DNA of 64,000 nucleotides, taken from the NCBI GenBank assembly GCA_964036045.1, contig OZ038391.1, positions 39,102,232-39,166,231 of the forward strand, read 5' to 3'. This DNA is from Eutreptiella sp. 'Long Island Sound 2002' (Eukaryota > Euglenozoa > Euglenophyceae > Eutreptiales > Eutreptiaceae). Position 1 is the stretch's first letter, and each line of letters starts with the position of its first letter. Position numbers and translations under genes: made by a program. The notes beneath the pieces were generated by a model, which saw only the letters and a program-made list of their open reading frames with translations, did no database searches and was not told the origin of the DNA. Shown in pieces: positions 23,006 to 35,501 of the stretch.

Positions 23006-24502
23006 CCCTGTGCATCAGGAACTCAACACCCATCAGTGATTTGCCTATTTGCTTTCTCTGTGCTTTGAGTGTCTGTCGGACAGGGCGTGCATTGGCAGGC
23101 TAAGCAAAACTGCCCTGCCTCTGTACCGCAGAATTGTATTGACAAGGGGGAGCCTGTTGTTCTGTCGGCGAGAAGCGTGTCTTTTCTCGTGCTATTTGCT
23201 CCAGGATGGCACAAGACGGGAGGCAACATCCAGCAGCCCAAGAGCCTAAAAGTGCATTTCTTCCAAGCATTGTATAGACATTTGCGCAGTCCTGTCTGAG
23301 CACCGTGCAAATGCATGAGGATATGCGAGACCCAGGAGTTCAAGGAAGGGAAGCAATGCGTTGTGGCACAACAAAGTTTGATACAACACACCACATTGCT
23401 GAATTACACATGCGATGTAAACCAACAAAGCATATCCCACCACAGACTGTACTGCAATGTCATTGCAATTTGCAATATTGTACAAGGCGCCATGGAGATC
23501 TGTCTCCTTGCAGGCTCGCAATGGCAACGAAATCGAGCAGCCCACAAAGACAAACAAACCAGGAGTTATGCAGGGGCGCTGCTGCAAAAGCAAACAGCAG
23601 AAGAGCCATGTCATTGTCAAATGCACACCACAACAGGAGGAACTGATGCAGTCCATGAGAATGCTGTTCATACGGTGCACATACAGTGCAACGTTTTGTA
23701 GCATACCCGCAATTTGACCTATTTATCAACCCCTCTACCCCCCCCCCCCCCCCATCCAGCGAACAATAAATCCTCAAAAACATGGTATAAGCAGTTTGTC
23801 GAAGTCGTCCGTTTGGCTGCTTACCTCGACCAACTAACCCTCGGTGGACTCACAGCCCTTGAGTCTATCACCCCATCCCCCTGCAGTCCGCTGCAGCCAT
23901 GTGCTGCTTTGTCCGGTGTAGCTGAGTTGCCATTCCCGTGGAGGAGAAGTCCATGGCGGCAACACACAGGCCACCGACCCATCATGTTACATGATGGTAG
24001 GACACAAATGCTCTTACTTGCATCCTTACCCATGTTCTACTGAGTTGCCATTTCCATGAAGCCCATGGCAAGCAGTACAATGAGTATATGTGTGAGTTAT
24101 GTGCCTCTGAGTGAATTGATTCCAGTCAGCTCTTGGTGAATGGCTGTGGTAAACAGGGTAAGCCTGCCGGAGGTTCCATTCACAATCTTACCCACTCTCT
24201 TCCCCGCTTTCTACACATCATTCATGATTGCAGTAAGCACATAGTATTTGCTTGGTGGCAGCACTGGTGCATACCACCACCGGTGTATGTATCAGGGCAA
24301 GGATGCATCACATGTCTGCATATGTGCCATTGGGTTACAAATGCATTTTTGGCTCAGATTTTCAGCAACCACTGTCACCCAACATGTTGCTTGGCCTGCT
24401 GCTACAGCGAAAATATGCACAGAGGGGGTGTTGCCTGAACCGTGCGCGCACCGTGCGCGCACCGTGCGTCCTTTTGCGTATTCTGTGTCCACCAGATCCA
24501 CA
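23006..24502. other. Gene-poor stretch
   Basis: No convincing coding region. It holds a poly-C run near 23738-23753 and, at 24439-24469, a GTGCGCGCAC block directly upstream of the next ORF. That ORF's leader resembles 21971-22050. Confidence 0.4.
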
Positions 24503-24838
24503 ATGCCTGAATCTGAGCTGCCCTGGCTTGTCGCCGGACTGCCTGTGTACTACTACCGCTCCAACGGGGATAGGGTGTCGGCCACTGTCGTTGACCCTTC
24601 TCCAAGAGGTGGGCGTCGTGTCTCTATTCGGTACGAATTGGGTGGTGAAGAGGTCTTGTACAAGCATGCACCCGAGGAGCGGTTGGAGTTTGCAATTGTG
24701 ACTGCTGAGAGCCCCGATTCCCCCCAACCTGTGCACCATGAGGCGCCCATGGACGCTTTGCTGGAGCCCCAATTACCTGAAGTGGAAGCTGAAGCCCCTA
24801 GAATTGATGATCATGAGCCAGAATGCTGTGGCGGATGA
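24503..24838 (+). CDS. Hypothetical 111-residue acidic protein with possible small beta-barrel
   Basis: ATG at 24503 directly follows the CACCAGATCCACA leader, and the stop is TGA at 24836-24838. Residues ~14-65 (LPVYYYRSNGDRVSATVVD, then RRVSIRYELGGEEVLYKHAP) alternate hydrophobic and polar like an SH3-like or Tudor-like barrel. The C-terminal half is acidic and Pro-rich. Codon-level coherence makes it the best ORF of this stretch. The leader, including the GTGCGCGCAC block, is duplicated at 21971-22050, which suggests the ORF rides on a dispersed element. It may be only the first exon or a broken gene, because another frame stays open past 24838 (NAVADEIEIPVTQP). Confidence 0.4.
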   Translation: MPESELPWLVAGLPVYYYRSNGDRVSATVVDPSPRGGRRVSIRYELGGEEVLYKHAPEERLEFAIVTAESPDSPQPVHHEAPMDALLEPQLPEVEAEAPRIDDHEPECCGG

Positions 24839-24904
24839 AATTGAAATTCCCGTAACCCAACCAGTGTTGTCGCTTGTGTTGTCGCCTGTGCATGGTTTGT
24901 TATG

Positions 24905-25195
24905 GAGGTGCGTGCAAGGTGCAGAAATTGGGAGCCTGGAACCTGTGACAAGCATCAGATTCAAAAAAAAAATTCCCGGTACGCCAATAGGGGCTGCAGG
25001 GTGCAGAAAATAGGACCTTGGAATCTGTGACAAGCATCAGACTAAAAATTGAAGAATCCTGGTATGCCAGTATGGACTGCAAGGTGCAGAAATTAGGACC
25101 CTGGGTGTGTTTCTATGGGGGCCATTCAACGGGGTACAAGCTGGGCAACCATCCCAAAAACATTGAACCGTGCGCGCACCGTGCGACAACGCCCC
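24905..25195 (+). repeat. Dispersed module R, three tandem copies plus GTGCGCGCAC block
   Basis: Three diverged ~85-95-bp units, each with GTGCAGAAATTGGGA or a variant, CTGTGACAAGCATCAGA, and a CCTGGTATGCCA-like end. The same tail as at 22765-23005 follows (TTCAACGGGGTA, CATTGAACCGTGCGCGCAC). Copy number differs between loci (1, 2, 3). Confidence 0.7.
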
Positions 25196-28100
25196 CAGAG
25201 TACCATCCCCCAGGGAGTTTGGTGGATCGTCTTTTGGCAGTTTTCCCATTGGAGGGCAGGGGGGTTGTGCACAGGTGGGGGAATGACCAAGGGACAGGGG
25301 GTGGGGTGCCTTTACAGGTTTCAATGGGATCAAATCAGACCTTGTGTATTGAATCATGGCTTTGAGCTTTGCCTATGGAGGTGGAAGAAAAAGTTCAGCC
25401 TCTCATCTGCCTTGTACACATGTTGGACAGAGTGGCAACCGATGTACAAGCGTTTGCCATGTTGGCGACTTGTCTCTCTTACAGCACCTGTCTCAGTGCT
25501 CATTGTTCAGCCCTGTCAGCACTTGCTTTTGTCCCTGGGGCACCTTGGCGCAGCAGTTCACTGCATTTCATGCATGTCAGGGCCTGCCGGCATGTTATGC
25601 CTATTTACGTGCATGTTTTGCCTGCTTATGGCTTGCTGTTAGGAAGTGCCTGCGAGGACCATTCAGTGGACACCCTGCTCCCAAAATAGTATGACTGGGC
25701 ATAGGAGGTTCACACTTCCAGATGTGTCCTCCATGGTGTAACCAATGGAACCGGGTTCCTTAAAACATCCAATATGGAGGTTTGCCACATTCTTAGTTTT
25801 TCGCAGTAAGTGCATCAGGCATGGCACAAGGTGCAGAACACTGCTATGCTCTCTTCAATATGCACGAGCAAAAGTTTGTGGGACCTCATGCTATTTAGCG
25901 GGGGGCACACCGTGCGCTGTGCCCGCGCTGTGCGAAAAGTCCTACACCCGGGTGATGCATTACCTGACAGTCGGAGGGGGCAAGTACACGACCGGGGCAT
26001 ATCACACTGCATGTAGGGCAGGGACACGCGTGTACACCAGGTAGGTCCAGGAGCGCATGCAGTGCAGCATTGAATGACACAGGCTAGGAGGGCCGGTGCA
26101 TGCATGAGTGGGTGGTGCATACTAAAAACCCCCCCGGTTTTGTACTAAAAAACCCCCTGGTATCCATGGGTCCTAGCTTGTGAGGGCACACAATGACTGG
26201 GGGTTTCAGACGCGCCATTGTGCACGTGAGGAGAGAGTATAGTTAGCACATGAGTATGTCTGTCATTTGTTTGCCTGTTAATGTGTTTGAGGGGCGGAGT
26301 ACGCAGTGTAGGTGATCCATGACTTGACAGCTAAAAGGGGCGAGGCAGGATAGGTGCATATCACACCACATGTAGAGCAAGGAATCTGCTCGATGGAGCT
26401 AGCGGCGCATGCAGGGTAGGGAAATGTATACGTGCCCGAAGGGTCAAAGAACAGACGGGGGATTGGACATCACACGCAGGGACGGCCATGACGTGCACGG
26501 ATGGTATCCGTAGGTTCCAGCAGTGTGAGGGCACGTTATGACCAGGAAAATCAGACATACCAAGGTGCCCAAGAGGATAGAGTACAATTGGCCTGTTGTA
26601 CTCTTGTCATTGTTTTGCCGGTTCCTGTATTATGTCAACCATGTTTCCTAGTCTTTGTGTTCAGTTTGAAGGCGTGGCTGTGGCCAAGCTCCATACTCTG
26701 TAGTATGGGCTGAAGAAAGCAGTATCCCCTCTCTTTGCGAGGGGTAGGCCTGCTTTAAAGGTACTATATGGACCGGGTGGAGCACCCGTAGTGTAGCAGA
26801 AACCGTGAACTCACTTTTGCAGCTTCGGGACCATGTTTATTTAAAAAAAATTGATCATGCATCTTTCTATAGGTGGGTGGTTTTCACCAGTGTTCCTGTG
26901 CGCCTGCGCGGTGCGAAAATGCCTTTTGGGAGTAGAAATGGCTAAGTAGGTCCGAGGGCAGTACTCAATAATGTCAACAATGTGCATTGAAAATCCGTGG
27001 CCACATTAGGAATGGGCACAACGATGCCTATTTGTACACTTGTGCAAAAGCCAAAAAATATGACAAAAATAGTTTGCTAGTTGGGGCGATCAATTTTTTT
27101 TCAGAAGGTCCACACACAAAGAAAACAGGGAAGTGGTAAAATTGAAGTAAAGAATTACGAGGTTTTGGGAGCCGAACCATTGCTTGTTGTGCCCATTTAT
27201 GATTTTCCTGGTGCGGCTACTTCAGTGTAGGTATTTCACATGTGTGAGACAATATGTGTTTTTTTTGGTTTTACAACAACAACAACAACAACAACAACGA
27301 CATCCGTAACACAGTTCGTGCTCAGCACAGGGCTTGGGTACCACCGCAAGGATGACCTTTAGCATAAAAGTATTTGGCATACATGGTTGCTGTACCTACC
27401 GTACTCCATACCTTTTTTTGTCTTTAGTACCAAGCATGGAGGAGAAAGTTCACGCAACTGTTGTGGGTCTATCAAAGGTGGTTCGTGATTTTGCGGCTGG
27501 TGAATGATTGGCTGGCTACACTTAGTTGTTGGAGTTTCATATCCGCAGCAGTCCAAAAAAGAACGGCAATCATCCATAAGCTCCTGCGAAATACAACCAT
27601 CCAAAAACTTTTAAAACTGGCTGGATGGCACCGACAATTATCAACAATTTCTTCAAATTGGGCCAGAAACCTTAAGCTCTACAAGTGCGGTGTTGCACAT
27701 GCTTTTTAGGTTGGTGTCCTGTGCAAACAGTGTTTCCAACTCATATTAAACATACAAAGGAATGAATGAAATGCTAAAACGGGTTTTTTTAATCGTTTTT
27801 AGATGGCACATCATCATCAAAAATGTATGTGTGAAAAAGCAAAATTGTAGAAGAAAACGGTCGTTGTTGCTGCATTGTGCTAAGAACAAGCAACTATGGC
27901 ATACAACTAAAAGTATTTGACCTTGTTGAATGGTGCTGCCAATATGTGTGTTGCGGTAGAACATGCCGAAGTTCTAGTATTTGTGCTCTCCATCCATCAA
28001 ACATTGGTAACCTATCATGGAACGGAAGTCTGAGTTCCATGCACTTAGGATTTTGTGCTGCATGAAGCTGCATAAAATCTTGCTTATATTTTTTATGTAA

Positions 28101-31100
28101 CAATGTAGCGTTCGAGTACTCTTGTTACCAAGATAACCATAGTCCTGTTGTCCGGGGCACTCCACAAAATGTGAGGACCCGCCGATAAGCCATTTAGGCT
28201 ACACAAGTGTGGCAATGGTGTTTCTGCATTCTGTTGAGAAGACCGCATGTCCTTTTTCGGCGACCATCGGCCGCGATGGTATGCATAATGTTTCAAAGCA
28301 TGGTACATTATGGAAGCTCCGATGCTGATACCTAGCAGGTGTCGTTTAGCACCCTTTAAAGGCTAGTTCTATGGATTTTTCTTTGTACGAATCGGGTGTT
28401 ACGGCTTCGATCTTTTGGGCTTGTAGCAGCTTTATACAACCTCTAGTAACATGCTTTGCGACACATGCCGTCCCACAGCCAAACAAAAAGAGCAATTGTT
28501 TGGAGCACACTGTTTAAACTATCACAAAATGGTGATCACCTCAAAACACATCACAAATATGTTACTCCATGTTTGGCAATATCAACAAGTGCTACAAAAG
28601 TAATGTGAGGTCTGTGGTGGTATGTGAGCCTCCGCTCACTTAGTATCCAAGTTGCACCGTTTCTACGTAATATCAAAACTATTGGTTTCTACGAAGTTGA
28701 CTCTTGAAAGCATGCCGCTTAACAACTAAAAAAAAATCCCAAAAATACCGAAACTCTCATAAAGAGCTGGCTGGGCGCGCAAGCCCTCGCTCACTCAGGT
28801 CCCGAAACAATCATGTTGTGGTTTAGGCATGCACAATTTGTTGAAAACAGGTACGATTAAATAGTTTCTCAAAATGTAGATAAAATGCCCGTCTCCAATC
28901 TAGGCAATGTGTGGTTTCTTTTACCTAAAATGGCCTACGCGCCCTAGAAACTTGGAAGAACACCGCAAACTGCCCAAATTGAATTTTTTTCTTCAGGCCG
29001 GCATTGCACCAGCTTCAAAAAGGCCTAAAACCGTGCTTTTTTTGGGGGGGGAGAGGGCTGCTTTTAGGATGGTGTGGGTGCAAAACGGGGGTGCAGCTTA
29101 GGTGGCCTAAGTCCTAGTTTTCAAAATAACCACATTTTTTTGATTATTTGTTTGAAACAAAATAGCAGGTTTTGGAGATAATTAGCTTTCAAAACCACCG
29201 TTTTTTTGGTTTTTTGACAGCATCAACAATGCAACCTAGAATAGAAGGGTTTGTGGCACTCAAAACGTTTGATTTTGCAATGTAGAAACGTTCCATGTTT
29301 TCCACCTTTTTGCATTGGAACTCTCCACAAAAAGTGAGGTGTAGCTCAATCACATGTCAGCATGTGTTAAAAAGGATTGTCTATCCTTGGATAAGGCGAA
29401 AAAAATTTCCACCACCTTCCTACCCCGGTTTTCCGCGTTTGCGCCTAAATAGCTACTCTTCCCACTTGCCTTTGTGATCCATCGCTCTCCATCTGTCATA
29501 TAGTAATGCATAGCCTAAGTATACACCAACCGTTCCGGACTAAAACATGTACCAAAAAAAAGACTTATTCTTATGAGGGTCCTACTACATCCTGCCATTC
29601 TGTATGAGAATGTGCATTTTGTTAAATGCAAACACTTTTGCTTCTTTTTGAGTGCGACGCCTTTTTTTTTTTTGGTTAAAAGCTGTTTGCGGCACAAATT
29701 TGATACGAAAAGAAATGGAAAAGATGATGAAATGCAAAATGCCAAACTTGAACCAATTGCTATCAAAAAATATTCTAGCCTTTCCAAAGCACAGAAACCA
29801 GCCCTTTTTGGTACTATAGAAAAGGGGGCTACAACTAGCCACCAAAACAAAACAAGTACAACAGCGGCAGCAGCAGCCACAACATCTACGACAAAAATGG
29901 TGCTTCAAATAGCATAATTGATTTTATGCCTCCTTAGCAGTCACCACTTCATGCGCACTCAAAAAAAGGATTTTTTTCCACAGAAATCAAACATTTTTTG
30001 CCCGGGTGACTATTGCATGCATCGCTGCTTGTGGGTCAATTTCTTCTTTTGGTGGATGGAAAATGCAATGGTGTCTTGAAAGCCAAAGCACTCGAAAGTC
30101 AAATTACTTCAAAGTCACGGACCATGTCTTGTGCCTTTGGGCTGCCAAAATCACATTCGAAAAGCAAAAATTGCCTCATTGTCTTCGTGTTTTTATGGAA
30201 AGAAAAAAACAAATACGAGATGTTGTTTGACTTTGGAGTGCAAAATGTGCCTTGGAAAAGAGGCCTTTGACTTTCAAATGCCATGACTTTCCGGAGTAGT
30301 AGAAAAAATATGTCTTCCGGAACAGTATAACCGTTATGTCCAGAACAGCATATGCTGTTGCAAAAGATGTCAACCTTGTTCCAGAAGACGTGAGACATCT
30401 GGTGGAACAGTATTACAAAAAGTTAGACGTAGGATCTAGCTCTACGAACCCAAAACCAAGCCCACACCTACGCACTATATTATGTTATCTCATGTGTAAC
30501 CATGTGCAAGAGTCATATGTAATGTGTGCTGTTTTGACATACATATGTGCCTTCATGTGATAATTCAACCAACCTAAGAGCTTGCAATAACTGTGGCAAA
30601 ATATTTTCTCACCACTTTTATTGGTTGTGCGGCCGAAGTGTCGAAGTGCCGAAAGGCCGGCTGTCGGCATTGCTCTCTTGTGGTCCGTCATCCAAGACCC
30701 ATCCTACAGTGAGTGCATGCATTTCAAACAATTTCGCTTGGTGGTCGCGTCTGTGGAGTTTTTTGGCATGAAAATTTTTTTGCTACAAGAAAGTTCTTGG
30801 AGCACCTTTGCATGAAAACTTTTCCTACCCATACCTGAAACAAAAAGGTCGAGACCATGTAAGCAGGATAACCCCATGTTAACGCCGTTTTCTAGGAATT
30901 TGCGCCGTGGTTGCACAAGGGGGAGGGGGGGTTAGGGCTGTCAGAAGCCTCTGAAATATACATAATTGCCGTTGATTTTCTTCCATTTCTCCCCATGTTT
31001 GTCCATTTTTCTTGGTGCAAGGTACATTATGGGTACGTTGATGCGTACTTCATGGTCCACTAGGTCTTGGGATTTTTGCAGGGTGCATATGGAATGAGTT

Positions 31101-31571
31101 GCAATAAAAGAAACAAAAAAATTGTTTGAAAGATGTGGAGTGATTTGGGGTCAGTCAAATATTGTTTTGAAGAAGTTCAACATTATTTAGAAAGATCCAC
31201 AAAAGGTGAATACTCCAAAAACCAATGCAGACTCACATTCTTTCTCCTTCTCGCAGCGATCCACTAAATTGAATTGAAAACGAAAACAACGAATGTCCGG
31301 AACTTATACGGCATTTGCACATAGTGACCAATGATACATAGTCATAGAAGCCATTTGCGAGCAGTCATAGATTGATTGAAAAGAGTTTGACAGTTTGGAA
31401 GATTTTTTTTGCACCTGTTGGGCTAAGGGTATAAGATAGTGACCGTTGGAAAAGAGGAAATAAACAATAAAAAGTGGTTTGGCAGGGTTCAAAAATGATC
31501 TAACAAGTTACAACGACAGATGGACACTCTATTTGGGGACTAGCAGCAAGTATTTGAAGTAAGGAAAAGTT
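25196..31571. other. AT-richer gene-poor stretch
   Basis: No convincing gene on either strand. There is a diverged direct duplication of ~350 bp (about 25970-26240 with 26330-26580; shared TATCACAC.GCATGTAG and GTGAGGGCAC), an (AAC)n tract at 27272-27298, and many A- or T-runs between 28.7 and 30.3 kb. A short open segment near 30340-30480 (KDVNLVPEDVRHLVEQYYK) looks protein-like but stands alone. Confidence 0.45.
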
Positions 31572-32082
31572 ATTACCGAGCTGGGTTTACCCTGTTGAGG
31601 TTTTACACCACCTTTTAGGGGCCAAGGCTGAGCAACACGTTTTAGCAAGCAGCAGCAGCAGCAAGCAGCAGCAGCAAGCAGCAGGCGGTTCAAAAGTCCT
31701 TGCGACCACACCGCGGCTCAGAACCGGCATCCAAGTGACTCAAAACGACCGGGGAGCCAAGGCGCATCACCACAAACAAGTTTCGTTGCGTTTCGACCCG
31801 TCTAGCCCGTTTTACGGGCGATTTAGTGTCCAAAAATGGCCGTTTTTGGGCTGTTTTCGGCTGTTTTCAGGACGATCGTCCTGAAAGTTCATAACGATCG
31901 CCGCTGCGCCAAGCAGGTGTTTCCGATGAGGGCCGTTGCTCTTTCGTGGCGATTGGGCTATCAAAGGATGGCAAATAGGTGTTCCACGAAGCGTGTACCA
32001 CGCCATGGTGCCACGCGGTGGTCCATTTTGAGGTGAAAATGCGCCGTTTTCCAGCCGCGTTTCAGGACCATCGCCGTAACCA
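31572..32082 (+). repeat. Partial unit of satellite B, left of element E
   Basis: The sequence from ACCGAGCTGGG to CGCCGTAACCA matches the last ~510 bp of a B unit (CACCACCTTTTAGGGGCCAAGG, the CAG-rich tract, GACGATCGTCCTG). It ends exactly where the 5' LTR starts. B resumes after the 3' LTR at 46634, so element E split a B array. Confidence 0.8.
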
Positions 32083-32873
32083 AGTAAGAAAAAGTGCTTT
32101 TCCAATGCTTTGAGGCATACTCTAGTTGTATTAGAGGTGCTCTGCGCACACAGGCATTTCTATCTTAGTATTAGTCCAACCAAAAGTGGTGATAACACAT
32201 TTTGACCTATGGAACCAAACACTAAATCAGGATATGGAGTGGACCCCTTAATCCCCTATCAATGTGAGGCAATTCATCTTTTCCTGAGGCGACTGAGAAC
32301 TGACATATCCAGGGCAGAGCCTATGAATTTATCCATGTTTTCTCATGAATTCTTAGCTGTCCTAGTGGTATGCACCCTAGGGGGCTGGGCACTGTTTTTT
32401 GAGAGTTTGAGACAGGGTTCAATTCCCGGTCAGCCTAGCTAAGTAGGAAGATCCCATGTGACATGGCAGTGACCTCATCGCCACATGCCCTGCCACCTCA
32501 GCACATATGGGACCCAAAACAAAGAGTGCACATCTCCTGAGATGGCACTATGGAGATTGAGTGACCATGGGGCAGTTTTCCAACTCTTTTTCCAAAACAT
32601 TTCAGCTATCTTTGTGAATATGCAATGCGATTTGACCTGAGTTGCAGTTTCTGTAGATATCCTTTCATCTTTCACTGTTTACACTGCAGCCCTTCATGCT
32701 TTGATCCTGCTTCTCTTCTACTTGCTTATCTCTGGCTTGGGCTATCCTGGATTGGTTGTATTTCAGCAAATAAAACATTTTACTCATCAAAAACAAGCAG
32801 CAGGAAACCCTACACAAGCAGCAAGCACCAGGAGAGGCACAAACACAGTGTTGAAATCACTATAAAACTTTCT
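32083..32873 (+). repeat. 5' LTR of element E
   Basis: It begins AGTAAGAAAAAGTGC and ends ATAAAACTTTCT, giving an AG...CT inverted dinucleotide instead of TG...CA. It is homologous to 45847-46633 and, inverted, to 59359-60146. It holds a diverged tRNA-like stretch at ~32350-32440, more damaged than in the other copies. Confidence 0.8.
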
Positions 32874-32885
32874 GGTAGCAAGAGG
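32873..32885 (+). promoter_or_regulatory. Primer binding site, initiator-tRNA-Met-like
   Basis: TGGTAGCAAGAGG begins at the LTR boundary. It resembles the complement of an initiator tRNA-Met 3' end (TGGTAGCAGAGG) with one extra A. The host tRNA sequence would be needed to confirm it. Confidence 0.55.
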
Positions 32886-32973
32886 CAGACTGTCTCTGCG
32901 TACCGGCAGCAACCCCGTGCCGTACAACCAGTGCGCCGATATCAGTCATATATAAGAAGAAGGGCGAACGAAG

Positions 32974-35471
32974 ATGGACACAAAGAAAGAGGACACCGAC
33001 GTGAAGACAGCGCCTGAGGCACAAGCAATGCCAGCACCTGGTGAACCTGGACCTGGACCTAGCGCTGTACCTTCGGAGCCCTTACATGGGCCATTGGAGG
33101 TGGCGGAGGATTCGTTGGAAGGACTCCAGTCGGCCTTCCGGGCCCTCTCAGTCGAGCAGGTGGTCACTCATCGTGTGAAGAGGAAGAGAGAGAGCGAGAA
33201 GGATGCTGGAGAAAGCATAGCAGACGAAGGAGAAGACCAAGGGCAAGACCTGACGAATGATCCTACCTTCGAGGGCGCACCAAGCGCTTCTGGCCTCCAC
33301 GCATCACCCTCTCCTATAACCACCACACTCCCAATTCCAGACCCAGCCGCTGCAACATCCACACCCATAACCACCCCGCCTATGGCTGAGGGCACAGGCT
33401 TTACTGGTATGCCTACCTACCCTGCCTATGGTTTGGGCCCACCTACCACTGCGTTTCCTGAGGCAACTACTGCCAGTGAGCCGGTGACCTCGAGTTCTGC
33501 GCCGCGATGGTATGCGGCTGACTATCACCATGCTCTACCCGCCACGGGAACCTATGTGGATGTTCCTGGGTCTGCAACCTTGAGTGGGTTGAGGAGAGGA
33601 CCTGAGTCTCTTGGAGGCAGGAGTAGAGGACCCGGGAGATCCTCCAACAGGTCCGTGACGCGGTCGGAGATCAACGAGGTGCTCCGAGGAGCCACCTCTA
33701 AAATTGTTGGCGACCTCACTCCAGAGGTTCGAGAGAAACTGGAGCCCCTGATGATACCGCCCCAAGTGTCACCTACCACGGTGGGAGTGTCACCCCATGG
33801 AGTACAGGCCAACCACCTGGTGGTAGGGCTGACAAACACCCTGGGGAGCCTGAGGAGCCGACCGATGCCGACCCCTGCAGCGATACCGAGAAGCCCTGTC
33901 GTACCGAGAACGGCCCACCAGCCCTACAGCCACGTGACGAATTCTACGAGAGCCGAGCTGGACCGGCTTGGGCTGACAGCCTTGAGGGCAACGGTTGACG
34001 TGGAGCCCTATGGCTCTAGTGATCTAGGCGGGGACCCCTCTGATGATGAGCCGCCGTCGATGACTTCTGCTTCGCCCTCGGAGGATGACGACCCGGAGGA
34101 CCCCGAGAACCCAACTGGGAAGAAGAAGAAGAAGAAGAGGAAGACCCGACGCCCTGAGGGACGCAGGTCTCAGGAGGCTAAGGCTATTGCCACCTCCAAG
34201 ATCGTGGTGAACCTGCCTGAGTTCCAGGCGAGGACCTCAGCGAGTTCGCTGAGAATTTTGGCCGGTTTGTCCGATTGACCGGCCAAACCCACGCTAGTGG
34301 ACGGGTCAAGTGCAATCTGCTCCTGCAGTGCTGCAAGACCAAGTACCTGGAGACGCAGGTCAGGCAGATCGTGACTAATTCCGCCACCTTTGCCGATGTG
34401 TTGGTTGCCTTGGAGAGGTAGTACCCGACCTATGAAACCGACCTCTCCATCAGGGCCGAGATCCAGAACCTGCCCGTGCTGCCCAACAACCCCAAACCTG
34501 GCAGGGTCTCTGAGCTGTTGGCTGACCTGGATCACTGGGCTGGACGATTGACGCCTGGTTCCTACAGCAGCGACGACCTGCTGTTCTGGTTGGTGGCTAA
34601 GCTTCCTTGAGAGCTGTGGGACGAGTGCCGTTCAACGGCAGAGCGAAAGGCTAGATCCCTCCGCTGGGGGGATCTATGTGTACTGCTCCTGGAGCTGGCG
34701 CTGAAGAAAGAAAGCGACCAGCACCTGAACAACTACCGTCCTGGAGGTGGAGGCTCTGGGAGCCATTACAAAGGGTACCAAGGATACCGACCTGGGCAGG
34801 GGACTAACCCAAAACACGCCCCCGCCCGTATCATGGAAAACGTCAAGGAGCTCTTCTGGTGTGATGCCAGAGACGAGCAGGGCCACCTGCAGCACGCCCC
34901 TGACTGCTAGCAGCGAGACTGCTTCGTAGTCCAGGGGAAGCAGCAGGAGAAGAACACCGGCCCCAAAGCGAAGCTGCCGGATCATTACAGGTCCACCATC
35001 ACGTGTGCCTTCTGTGGGAAGAGGAAGCACTACGAGGATGAGTGCTACCACAAGCAACGCCTATCGGCGAAGCTTAAGGGTGAAGATCCTGGCAAAGGCT
35101 CAGGCAAAGGTGGAGGCAAAGGCAAAGGCAACGACTCCGGCAAGGGCAAGTCGAAAGGACCTGGACAAGGGCAAGACAAGAGTCAAGGTGGACGAGGAGG
35201 AGGCGCTAACCGCCAGCCAGACAAGGACAACAAGAACACCGACAAGAACGGAGGCAACCCCAACCCTAATCCAGGGGGCAACTCCGAGCCCTCTGGAGGG
35301 CAGTCTGGTCCGACCACACGCTCACAGACGCAGGCCCAGAAAGAACAAGGGGCCAAGCGGGAGCATGAAGGTGCTGATGACGGCAACGCTAAGAAGAGAA
35401 GCCGTTTCATGAGGATGGCCCGCAAGCTGCGGAACAAGGGGTTCGAGGTGACCTGTCCTGCGGAGTTCTGA
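32974..35471 (+). pseudogene. gag: gag of element E with zinc knuckle, broken
   Basis: ATG at 32974 opens 434 residues. They are Pro/Thr-rich at first, with a basic KRKRE near residue 70 and a KKKKKKRKTRR tract near residue 390. Near 34227 one base appears lost; the sequence (LPEFQ to EDLSEF) continues in the next frame with capsid-like helices. In-frame stops follow at 34419-34421 (TAG), 34608-34610 (TGA), 34908-34910 (TAG) and 35469-35471 (TGA). The nucleocapsid CX2CX4HX4C knuckle lies at 35004-35045, followed by a Gly/Lys-rich basic tail. Gag would form the particle and package the RNA. After the frameshift, gag and pol share one frame, so the intact ancestor probably made a single gag-pol polyprotein. 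Confidence 0.85.
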
Positions 35472-35501
35472 TGGGGACGCTCCTGTGGCCCCCAGGACCT
35501 G

